DNA of 64,000 bases from Paralichthys olivaceus (Eukaryota > Chordata > Actinopteri > Pleuronectiformes > Paralichthyidae). A program made the translations under genes and the position numbers. Location of the stretch: NCBI RefSeq assembly GCF_024713975.1, contig NC_091114.1, positions 11,380,001 through 11,444,000 on the forward strand, in the 5' to 3' direction. The notes beneath the pieces are model-generated. The model saw nothing but the letters and a program-made list of their open reading frames with translations. It was not told the DNA's origin and ran no database searches. The first letter of the stretch is position 1; every line of letters starts with the position of its first letter. Of the stretch, positions 55,430-64,000 are shown piece after piece.

Positions 55430-57470
55430 TAGCACATACAATTTCTACTCACATTCATATTGAACACCATATACCATGATATTCTGTGTATTTTTATACT
55501 TTCACATGATCTCTTACCACCATATATCATATCAACTATATATTGTTATTCTTATGTTCAAACATGTGAAGCACGTTCTCTTGCAGTTACACCATATTAT
55601 ACATTATTATATAAATTATCTTGCATTACAATGTAAGATATAAACTCTAACTAACTGATTTTGCAATATACATCAAGTGATCTCCATTAACTCTCCATAC
55701 AGCTCCATCCTTTGACTGTGTTTAGGATTCATGTTGAATACACTTCATACATCGATTCTTCTTTCCACAAGTTTGACCTCGCTCCTGGTGGGAGATATTG
55801 TTGTCTACTTCTCACAATGCAGAAAAAAGTCTAAATGCATTTTGCATCTTATCCAGGCTTGTTTTCAAGTAAGTATGTGATTAGAGGACACACTCTTTTT
55901 GACATTTGCGTTCAAAAGTGAAGCTGGAATGAAAGGATAGTGTTTTCCCTTGATTTTTTATTTGAATAAATTTTTTCTTATTTCCCATATGTGTTGCACA
56001 AACAGACAGTTTTACACTGCACCTTCCTCTGTCTCCTCCTGGCTAACTTAATGTAGCTTGATGCTGCTTTTCATCCATGGTGCCAATGAAACGAATAGAC
56101 CTCGGCATGTTGGCACGTTCTGCGCATGCGTGGCATTTCACTCTAGTGCCTCAGGGGCCACTCGGTTCTTCTCAGGACTTCACTGTGATGAGCCATTCAG
56201 GGATGTTAATACAGATATCTTCTACTGTGAAGACAAACTGTGGGGTCAGTTTGTTAAAAAGATTAAAAACCACACATATCTGTCACAATTATTTGTATTA
56301 GTTTAAAACGTTTTTAGCCGTGATTTGTAGAAGAAGTTGTAAAATGATTTTTACTGCGACACTCTAAGGCCTGTGTGGTGCATTTGTGACTTTCTTTACA
56401 TATAATTAAACTTTTATTTAAAGTATATGGCCTGGATCAGTGTGTGCACAAGATTTTTATTAAGGTTTACTTAATAAAATGAAATGATCAAGATCCAGGT
56501 ATCTCCTAATTTGGTTTATCCTGCATCTTTGAAAGATTTCTCAATCCACAGCCCTCCTGACAGTGTGCTCATCTGCTGCCTGCCTGAATTATCTCTGGTC
56601 AGAGGCCCACATGGCTTCTCTCCACACTGAATGGTTTTGTTGAACTTGCCAGTTCTTGGAGCAGCCGGGTTAAATTTAGTTCAGTGAAATTGTAGTTCCG
56701 TGACCTATGTGCTGGGGGCTGCTTGTAGTTAAAGGCATAGTTAACCCCAAAATGAAGATTCAATCATTGCTGTCCTGATATGTCACATGAAACTCCACTG
56801 AAGAGTGTCCTCAGAGCACAGTGACTACTTTCAAGAGTTAAAGGAGTACATTGTTGATAGTCCATCATATATTATCTTAAAGTTCCTGACCATAAACAGA
56901 ACTGTTCATATGAACCTATTCAACAGGTTGAAGCAACAGTAATTTATCTGTCATGGTCTCAATCCTACAAAGATGGACGACATGACTGTGACTCAAAAGT
57001 GAAGCCAAGGAGTACTGATCGCCCCCTGGAGGCTGGCTCCAGTAAAGGTCACTTCTATTTTCTCTATGCATTTCGAGAAAAAGACAAAATGCTGTCTAGA
57101 TTGATTGATTCATTTAATTATTCATGTTGAACATTAAAATATACATTTAAGATATTTAAAAAGTAAGCACAAAACAAGAATAAATAGACCTACCCTATAT
57201 CTATCAATACAGCTATCATCTATATCAATCTATATCAATAGATCTCTCATTTATATCTATATCAATCAATAGCAAAACATCTATAATTCAATTCATAACA
57301 AACATGCATCCACCTCTCCAGTGATCCTCCACCCGATTGGGAATAAAAATGTAAAGTTAAGTAAAAGTTGAGCTGTGGCAGTTAAGAATTAAATATTAAA
57401 TAGCTTATAAAACCCCTGCTCATAAAGAAATCTATATAAAACAATAAAATCCAGCTCCTTTCACCTGCAC
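55430..57470. other. eif5a-ybx2 intergenic region
   Basis: Between two divergent genes. It is AT-rich, with no recognised exon. It holds a truncated MITE relative (56968-57051), an imperfect AT-rich TATCTA/TCAATA stretch (57195-57290) and, near 56735, AAAGGCATAGTTAACCCCAAA, which resembles the edge of a dispersed fish repeat. Confidence 0.5.
56968..57051 (+). mobile_element. Truncated copy of the 7341-7676 MITE family
   Basis: AAAGATGGACGACATGACTGTG matches AAAGAGGGACGACATGGCTGTG of the 7.3-kb copy at 20 of 22 positions. The following CCCCCTGGAGGCTGGCTCCAG parallels CCCCTGGTGGCTAGATGCAG. The terminal ACTGTACA part is missing, and no right end is found. Confidence 0.6.
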
Positions 57471-57499
57471 GTTCTCCACCTGCACCTTTACTTCCCAAT

Positions 57500-57691
57500 T
57501 GCCCCCCGCGTCCAGCCAATCACGGCCCGGTTCGAGGACCCGCGGGAGCCAATGAGGGCGCGGGCTGCTCGCGGCGGCCGGAGGGGATGTCGAGATAAAA
57601 AGTTAGAGGAGCCGGAGGAGGGAGAGTTCCGGGCCGATCAGGAGGGCGGAGGGGACCGAGGAGAGAGACGTGCGCCAAACCGACAGAGAGC
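57500..57691 (+). promoter_or_regulatory. ybx2: ybx2 promoter with paired CCAAT boxes
   Basis: GC-rich sequence with CCAAT at 57516-57520 and 57549-57553, 33 bases apart in the same orientation, as is typical of NF-Y-driven promoters. A TATA-like ATAAAA at 57595-57600 follows. Transcription would then start near 57625, giving a leader of about 65 bases before the ATG at 57692. Confidence 0.55.
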
Positions 57692-60600
57692 ATGACCGAC
57701 GCCGAGGCGCAGAGCGATCCACCATCGGCACCGGTGGAAGAAGACAAACCACAGCCGGAGAGGAAAGTCATAGGTGGGTGAAGGGGTTCAGGTGGAGCCG
57801 CTGTGGTGGGGGTAACGTGTTAAAATGCGTGGAGCACTTCGTTCATCACTGCTGTTGTCCGTCATGTTGAAAAAGACAGTTTCATGTGTTTAACTTCAAG
57901 TTTCATTTTAAAACCTCGTCGACAGGGAACATTGAGTCAATCACTGATTAACCTGTGTTTCGTTTTTATCAGCAGCACGTGTTCTCACTTTTACACTCGG
58001 TTATTTCACCAGTTTACTGTGAAAACCATCTTGGAAGCTTTTGCCAAGTAGTTGAACTTTTAACTTCCAAATCCAACATGGGAGATTTCTATTTTCCCCA
58101 AATAGTTTATTTCTAACCTCCAAATACAACATGGAAGCTTTTTCTTGACATCTTCTCCCACATTGGAGTCGAACTACTTTTAATTAGTGTAACTTTTCTA
58201 GAATCCACGTTGTGTTTTTTGAATCTGTTTTTCACACATGACCTAAACGTCCTCTTTATCCGCGGCCACGCGCCCAGCCCGGACGTGCGCGCTCCCCTCT
58301 GCAGGTGCAAATGATCTTCTACCAATTAGATGCATTCAGGGGTTTTTGTTTTTCCTGGGAAAACTGAGCCCCCCACCCGGTGAAGCAGGTGACACATTGA
58401 GGGGTCTTGTGTTTGATGACCTTTTTATATAGGTGAGCGACGTGTACCTGTGTTTCAGCGGCCCTCCCTCGTGACCCAGTTCAGAGCTGGTTTCAAAGTT
58501 TTTCACTGTTAATGATTGACCCACAACACTCCAGTTTCTTGCAAGCGAGGCCTTCGTTGATGCGAGTGAGATAACGCCGGTCTATATTCGATGAATGTCT
58601 GCATAATATGTGACTTAATCATGTGCTATCTACTGTCGCAGCCACCCTGGTCCAAGGCACGGTGAAGTGGTTCAATGTACGTAATGGCTACGGCTTCATA
58701 AACAGGTACTGTATACTTTTTACTTACTTATATACATCTTCAAGTTTAAATTAATTAAAAGCTGGAGTAGTATCAAGTAGAGCACATACCTACACCAAGG
58801 CTCAACAGTCCCCTTAACTTAAACCTTGAAACTGCACAAACTCGTAGACATCAACCCCCTAAATATGCCGACTTGTTTTCATCAAGATCTGTGAAATATT
58901 CCCGGGGGAACTGATTTTTGACCATCACAATTTTTAAGCGTGATCAAAAAGTTCCTGTCCACTGATCCAGATTCCCACAAAAATCCTTCAAAGTTCTATT
59001 GTAATCCATCCAGTAGTCTTTGCTTAAACTTGCTTACAAACAACTAACCAAGAAACTGACAGGGCTAAAAAAGGATTAATCAATTTTCCTAATTTTGAGC
59101 TTTTATCTTTGGCAGGAACGATACCAAAGAAGATGTATTTGTTCATCAGGTAAGATGAGCCAGATTTACACTTAAAGCAACAAAGATAACATGCTGTCAT
59201 TTGATGCTGAATCTGTCTCCTCAGACGGCGATCAAGAAGAACAATCCTAGAAAGTTCCTCCGCAGCGTGGGAGACGGGGAGGTCGTAGAGTTCGACGTGA
59301 TTGAAGCTGCCAAGGTAAGAATCAGCATATCATGATGCGATCACAACAAATTTAAATGTTTGCCACTGTTAGAATTTCTCTCTCTTGTCCCTTAAGGGCT
59401 CAGAAGCGTCCAATGTGACTGGCCCAGGTGGCGTTCCAGTCAAAGGGAGTCGCTACGCACCCAACAAACGCCGTTTCCGTCGACGGTTCTTCCCCCGCAG
59501 CCCTCGGCCTGGGGACCAGAGCAAACCAGCTGACGGCCAAGCCCCTGCTGCCAAGGGCGAGGGGTCAGGAGAGAGCGATGGAGTGAGACCACAGCCGCGC
59601 CGTCGTAGGCCCTACAGACCACGGCAGGAGGCACAAGATGTAAACTGGAGCAGAACAATTTTCTTTCTTAATTGAACTGTTAAAAGCATTGAAATGTGAA
59701 AATGAGAAGACCTGAGAATCATTCTATGGCCGATCAGTCTGATGTTTTGTTCTCAGGGTGAGTCTGGAGACCAAAACAACGGCGTAACAGAAGGTGACCA
59801 AATGCAGCAACCACAACGACGTTCTAGATTCTGGCGTCCGTACCGCAGGTGACTTTGACACCACTTCCTGAAATTCTATAGGTTTGAATCACTTCTACAA
59901 GTCAGAAGTTGAAATAATTGAATCCTCCCTCTTGTGCCGGGATTCACAGACCGTTCCGGCCTCGCTCACATCCTGATCAGGCTGCAGACGGGCAGCAGAC
60001 AGCAGCTGAAGAGCATAGCCAGGAGCAGGGTGAGCTGAAGCAAACAGAAGCCTCTGAGGGCCCGCAGACAAACGGAGAAGCAGATGAGGGCCAAGGCCAG
60101 AAACAGCGGCGCCAAACTAGACGCCGCCGGCAAAGGAACTCCGAGTCGTCTGTCTCAAAAGTGAGTGAGTGAGTGAGTGAGATTGTTTGTGTTCTGTGAA
60201 AAAGGTTTGGACCATTTCCCAAAAGGCCTAAAGAATCAGGGTGCTGAGGATTTTGGGCACAAATGTGAAGTTGCCTTTTGTTTTTATTTCCCAGCATCCA
60301 GCTCTGAAACAGGAGCTTGCCTCCAACCAAAGGGGCTGGTTTGATTTGCAGTGAATCTTCTTAGATTTTTTTAGTTCAGTTAAAAATGTTGCAATGTAAA
60401 CATTCATGTCTTCACCTTTGCTTTCTACCACTGTGTCCTGACTTAAATTAACATATTTAACGCTTATTCTGCTGTGTTAGAATTAGTTTTTTAAGAGAAC
60501 TGTTCGGCGGCATGTATAGTTTGAAATGTCTCCGTGTGTTGTAGTTCTTTTTCAATGATTACACTGTAATACAAACAAGACCAATGTGGAACTGATGGTC

Positions 60601-61242
60601 TCTGTTTTTATCTGGGAAGGACGATGGATACATTCAGTCTCTGCCTGCAGTTTAAATATTTCACATTATCTTTAATTATTGGGATGTTTGTAATTTTGGG
60701 AATCTGATATTCATGTCTTTAATACAAATTTCATTCATAAACCCTATTTATTACTGGATGTGCATATTTTTCCCTATGATTAGTTCCTATTGGCCAATCA
60801 AATATGCTCACCAAATGTAAACCCTAATGTGAGAATCTGCTTGGATCTTGCACCAAATCTTTCAATCTATGATTTGACCTTTTTAAGGGAAAATGTATTT
60901 TAACAGCCTGACTGTTGTGCATATAATTTGTTGGTGCATCCTTAAAACTTAATTTTTTTCTGCTTGCTCATACTTTACAGAATGATACAGAGAAGTCTGC
61001 GTCAGAGCCCGGTACCCCGCCTCAGAACTCAAAACCAGCTGACCTAAAATCTTCTTCGAAATCACCAAAGTCCTCCCCGAAGAGCTCTCCCAAACCCCCC
61101 AAATCACCTGAGGTAAGATCTGGAACTTAAAATATCATTATTGTGTATTATCGCCACTGTTTGCTCAGATTGGACAAATATTTTGACTGTCCTTACCCCA
61201 CAGCAGGCAGCTGACGCAACAGTCCCAGCACCAACAGAGTGA
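57692..61242 (+). CDS. ybx2: Y-box binding protein 2
   Basis: Coding exons 57692-57773, 58642-58705, 59116-59149, 59225-59314, 59397-59639, 59757-59848, 59950-60160, 60981-61112 and 61204-61242 give 328 residues. The cold-shock domain (about 28-105) has both RNA-binding motifs, GYGFI (43-47) and VFVHQ (56-60). The 64-, 34- and 90-nt exons are those of vertebrate Y-box genes. [17 protein letters not shown] follows as in YBX2 (YBX1 has VQGSKYA). Then come alternating basic/aromatic and acidic islands ([33 protein letters not shown]), and a C-terminal lysine-serine-proline repeat ([17 protein letters not shown]) not typical of YBX1. The family packages maternal and germ-cell mRNAs and represses translation. 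The YBX2 rather than YBX1 call rests on KGSRYAPN and on the eif5a/slc2a4 neighbours. Confidence 0.88.
60161..60181 (+). repeat. ybx2: (GTGA)5 repeat at a ybx2 splice donor
   Basis: The donor of coding exon 7 (TCAAAA|GTGAGT) is the first unit of a run of five GTGA units. Several equivalent GTGAGT donors therefore lie four bases apart. Confidence 0.9.
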
Positions 61243-62279
61243 CGTCAATGAGAGGACAGTCACGTGACCTTTGGCAAGAGGTGGGATCCCACGTTAATGT
61301 GGTGCAGGGTGGGAGCCATGGGGAGGGTATAAGGGAGACAGTTCTTGTGCAACACGTCCCACATTGGATGTCTATTACAGAAGGCAGGATGATGGACATT
61401 AGTGGGCGGAGTCAAAAGAGATTTAAAGTGGCTCTGTGGCACTAAAAGGTTTGGAAGTCATTTTATGTTGAGTCTCTAAAGACGCGACGTGTTGGACTCA
61501 GTCTTTGTTTAACGCAGGGGACATTTTTACTCAAACTCAGGATTTCAGATGTAATATAATCCTCGTTTTAGGGTTTGATGTGTCTTTTGTGTTTTTATGT
61601 CTTTGTTTCTATACTGTCTTTCTTTCACTCCCTGTGTCTCTGTATGCGTTTTATTTCCTTTTGTTGTGTGTTTCTTGTAGGTCCTTGAGGTGAAGGACTG
61701 GACCTTTTTCAGAACATGTGCACTGCTCTCCCCTCCCTGCACTCCCCCATCCTCCAACCCACCTTATCCCACTGTTGTCCCCTCAGATCCCTTCTCCCCT
61801 CCTTTCGTCTTGTGTTGTCCAGTCTAGACGCTCTGTTTGGAGAGGGACAGGGTAGGGAACAAATGGGATCCAGGTGGTTGGTGGGTGCATATTTAGAAAT
61901 TAAAAAGTACATCTTTAAAAAAAAAAGAAATGGAAAAGATCTGCTTGGTAGCCCAGTTATTCCGCCCCCCTTACTCTATTTTTCTTTAATTGATCACATT
62001 GGGCACATCAAGTAGTTTAGAAGAACCAGCCTTGAATTTTATTTAACTTAATTTGGTTGAAAAGGGGAAAACCAAGCAGGTGTGAGGGTGGTGGTGCATT
62101 ATGGGAGTCGGTTTAGTTAAGTTACCACCTCAAATCACTTAAAAACATACTGACTCCCGTCATCGTCCTCAGTTGAGGATATATATTGAAAAAGAAACTT
62201 ATTTCTTTTGTTTTACTTATTTGTGTGTGCTTTTCTTTGGAGGGGATAATGTGCAATGTCAGTGCTGAAAATGCTAATT

Positions 62280-62285
62280 AATAAA
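62280..62285 (+). terminator. ybx2: ybx2 poly(A) signal
   Basis: AATAAA about 1.04 kb past the stop, in GCTAATTAATAAATCATG, followed by T/G-rich sequence (CATTCGTTCACATTTG). Confidence 0.6.
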
Positions 62286-62299
62286 TCATGTTTGCAAAT

Positions 62300-63848
62300 C
62301 TCAGGATTCTGTCATTCGTTCACATTTGACGAACGGTTCAGAAACTTACTGATGTCGAGTCATTAATGGATGACTGGAAAGGTGATTTCAGATATTATTT
62401 ACAACCTCTAGTCACAATGTCAATATTCTCTCTGTACAATTCCAGGTCCTCCCTGAATGTTTCTTCAGAAGGTGATTAAAAGAACGGCACACGTGACAGA
62501 TTCCAGAAAAACACACAAACTTGTCATACAAAACTCACCCTTCTTAGACTGCACATCTCGCTTCAGGTTACAAAACTAAACACCAGCTAGAGAGTATAAA
62601 GATTTTAAACCTCACACCTTTTTTAAAACCGCATCAGTAACCAAACAGCACACTATGTACACATGAAGTATTAAAATAGACTTTAAAAGTAGTATTTCTA
62701 CAGATTGTGCAATGAGTTTGTCATGATCAGAAAAATACTTAACGTTAAACATGAACGTGCCTCATGATTAAAACCCCAGTTTGGCAGTGAAGACTTTCTC
62801 TACATTATTGGGTCATCATGCAATGTTGGCACTTTACCATGTTAGGTTTGTTCTTTACTCAAAAAAAAAAACTTCTAAAATGACACTTAAAGGAATATGA
62901 AGGTGTTGTGTATATAATGTTTCTGTTTAGAAAATAAGCTAAACTCCAAACCAGAGCGTTGCATGAATACAATACAAACTACATTAATCCTGCACTTGTA
63001 GGATTTAAACCTTGTTCCTTCCACTTGAGTTTCAAACCCTTTAGATTTATTATCTCTGCCAAGGAGGTTGTTTTCATCTGCATTTGTTATTTGGCAGTCT
63101 ATTAAAAAAACTCAGGTTTAGGACCAGGAAGAACCCATTCAGTCTATGCGGTAGTGCGTTTTTCAAAACATTCTCTGATCTCTGAGAGAAAGTTACGTCT
63201 CTAGACAGAAAAAATATCAGACGTGTTCAGGCGACTGATATTTATGTGCGTGTTTTATATGGTGCAGATCCAAATAAAAATCTGTAGTATATGTAAATGT
63301 GGTTTCCTATTCTTTACATAGCAGAATGTGGTCCTCCAGTGGTATTTCATTAACAACCAGAAGTTAAGTGTGTTCCCAGCTTGACTACAACAAAAAGGAC
63401 ATCTTGTTTTTTTAAATCTGACTGAAAACCTTTGGATGTATTTTTTTTTGGTTATTTTTTATAAAGTGCAGGAAATCCTCCTCCCTCTCCACTTCAATTT
63501 ATCAGTGTTGCAACCAAGTGCATCATTATCATCACACTGGCAGTCGATGCCTCAACAGTCCAGACACCTTCTCCTCATGTGCATCTTACACCTCGATCTG
63601 CAGGTTTTTAGCCTTTGTCAAGAAATAATTCTTAACCTTTAACCTCGTACTGCAGCGGTACCAGCAAATTAAAAACACCCACACGGTCACACACCTTCAA
63701 CACTTCTACGGCACCACAATCTGAATATGAATACAACGATAGACCTTGATATACATGTCAGAAAATAAAATGTTTGGAGTTAGGCCCATAGACAGTTCAT
63801 CTCAATCTGTACTCAGTCCCATCCCAGGTCTGTCTCTCTTCAAGCCCT
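62300..63848 (-). other. slc2a4: ybx2-slc2a4 convergent gap, probably slc2a4 3' UTR
   Basis: No coding exon recognised. A reverse-strand AATAAA (TTTATT on +) at 63046-63051 would give slc2a4 a 3' UTR of about 0.8 kb. Otherwise AT-rich without features I can support. Confidence 0.4.
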
Positions 63849-64000
63849 TTAGTTGATGCTCTCCTCGCCCAAGTAGTCCAGCTCGGTGCTGGGCTTATCC
63901 ATGTCCATGTCCATATCCATGTCCATGTCCATCATTCCGCCCACTGGGTGCTGGTGGAAGCTTGCCGCGATCTGGTCAAAGGTCTTTCCTTGAGTCTCTG
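63849..64000 (-). CDS. slc2a4: Glucose transporter GLUT4, last exon (partial)
   Basis: The stop codon (TAA) is at 63851-63849, and the open frame continues to the window edge, giving the last 49 complete residues. ETQGKTFDQIAASFH matches the GLUT4 C-terminus (TRGRTFDQISAAFH), and the end KPSTELDYLGEESIN matches KPSTELEYLGPDEND, carrying the TELEY-type sorting signal. Between them human GLUT4 has the dileucine signal (SLLEQEV); here there is a (Met-Asp)6 repeat instead. GLUT4 is the insulin-responsive facilitative glucose carrier of muscle and fat. The transmembrane part lies beyond the window. The neighbours ybx2 and eif5a agree with the mammalian locus. Confidence 0.93.
   Translation of the reverse strand, partial: ETQGKTFDQIAASFHQHPVGGMMDMDMDMDMDMDKPSTELDYLGEESIN

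Noticed and set aside
56058-56306. Open frame of 82 codons upstream of ybx2
   Set aside because: No recognisable protein features, no splice-linked partner and AT-rich surroundings. Considered chance.
57692-61242. Calling the Y-box gene ybx1
   Set aside because: VKGSRYAPN after the cold-shock domain and the eif5a/slc2a4 neighbours fit YBX2 better, although the exon sizes are common to both.
63849-64000. Assigning the terminal exon to slc2a1 (GLUT1)
   Set aside because: The KPSTELDYLG tail is specific to GLUT4. GLUT1 ends in a different sequence (SLGADSQV).

Overview
This window looks like nuclear DNA from a ray-finned (teleost) fish, probably a percomorph. The genes are compact, with many short GT-AG introns. 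The proteins match vertebrate families closely. The gene set is the one found at human 17p13.1 (TNK1-PLSCR3 and PHF23/ELP5/CTDNEP1/GABARAP/GPS2/EIF5A/YBX2/SLC2A4), and the interspersed repeats are types familiar from teleosts. Ten genes were recognised and one small secreted-peptide gene was not.

Layout: 1-5460 tnk1 (+), a non-receptor tyrosine kinase of the ACK family, starting at or near its first coding exon. 5460-14350 plscr3 (-), a phospholipid scramblase convergent with tnk1. Coding-like sequence extends upstream of its start (14.4 kb and 18.05-18.13 kb). 18.4-20.07 kb holds a small precursor gene (+) with signal peptide, basic cleavage site and conserved-looking C-terminal peptide. 21.66-24.5 kb phf23 (-) shares a CpG-rich divergent promoter with elp5 (+, 25.46-27.64 kb). 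29.36-37.06 kb ctdnep1/dullard (+). 41.3-43.36 kb gabarap (+). 45.5-48.5 kb gps2 (+). 51.36-53.05 kb eif5a (-), with a 5' noncoding exon near 54.85 kb. 57.7-61.24 kb ybx2 (+). 63.85-64.0 kb is the last coding exon of slc2a4/GLUT4 (-), which runs off the window.

The genes do not form one pathway; they are a conserved neighbourhood of mostly housekeeping genes: phf23 and gabarap in autophagy, ctdnep1 in nuclear-envelope lipid control, elp5 in tRNA modification, eif5a and ybx2 in translation and mRNP control, gps2 in nuclear corepression. All coding joins were checked by hand for phase and close without frameshift. Predicted lengths are tnk1 759, plscr3 318, peptide precursor 133, phf23 321, elp5 296, ctdnep1 245, gabarap 122, gps2 334, eif5a 155 and ybx2 328 residues.

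The most interesting observations are: a candidate 18-nt in-frame microexon in ctdnep1; the unrecognised peptide hormone-like gene; orphan coding-like exons upstream of plscr3; a (Met-Asp)6 repeat in the GLUT4 tail where the mammalian dileucine signal lies; a GC-AG intron and elongated cleavable tail in gabarap; a 26-bp perfect palindrome in the ctdnep1 leader; and ZNF143-type motifs in the gps2 and phf23/elp5 promoters. No retroviral, LTR, Polinton or CRISPR element was seen, and no tRNA or rRNA gene was recognised.
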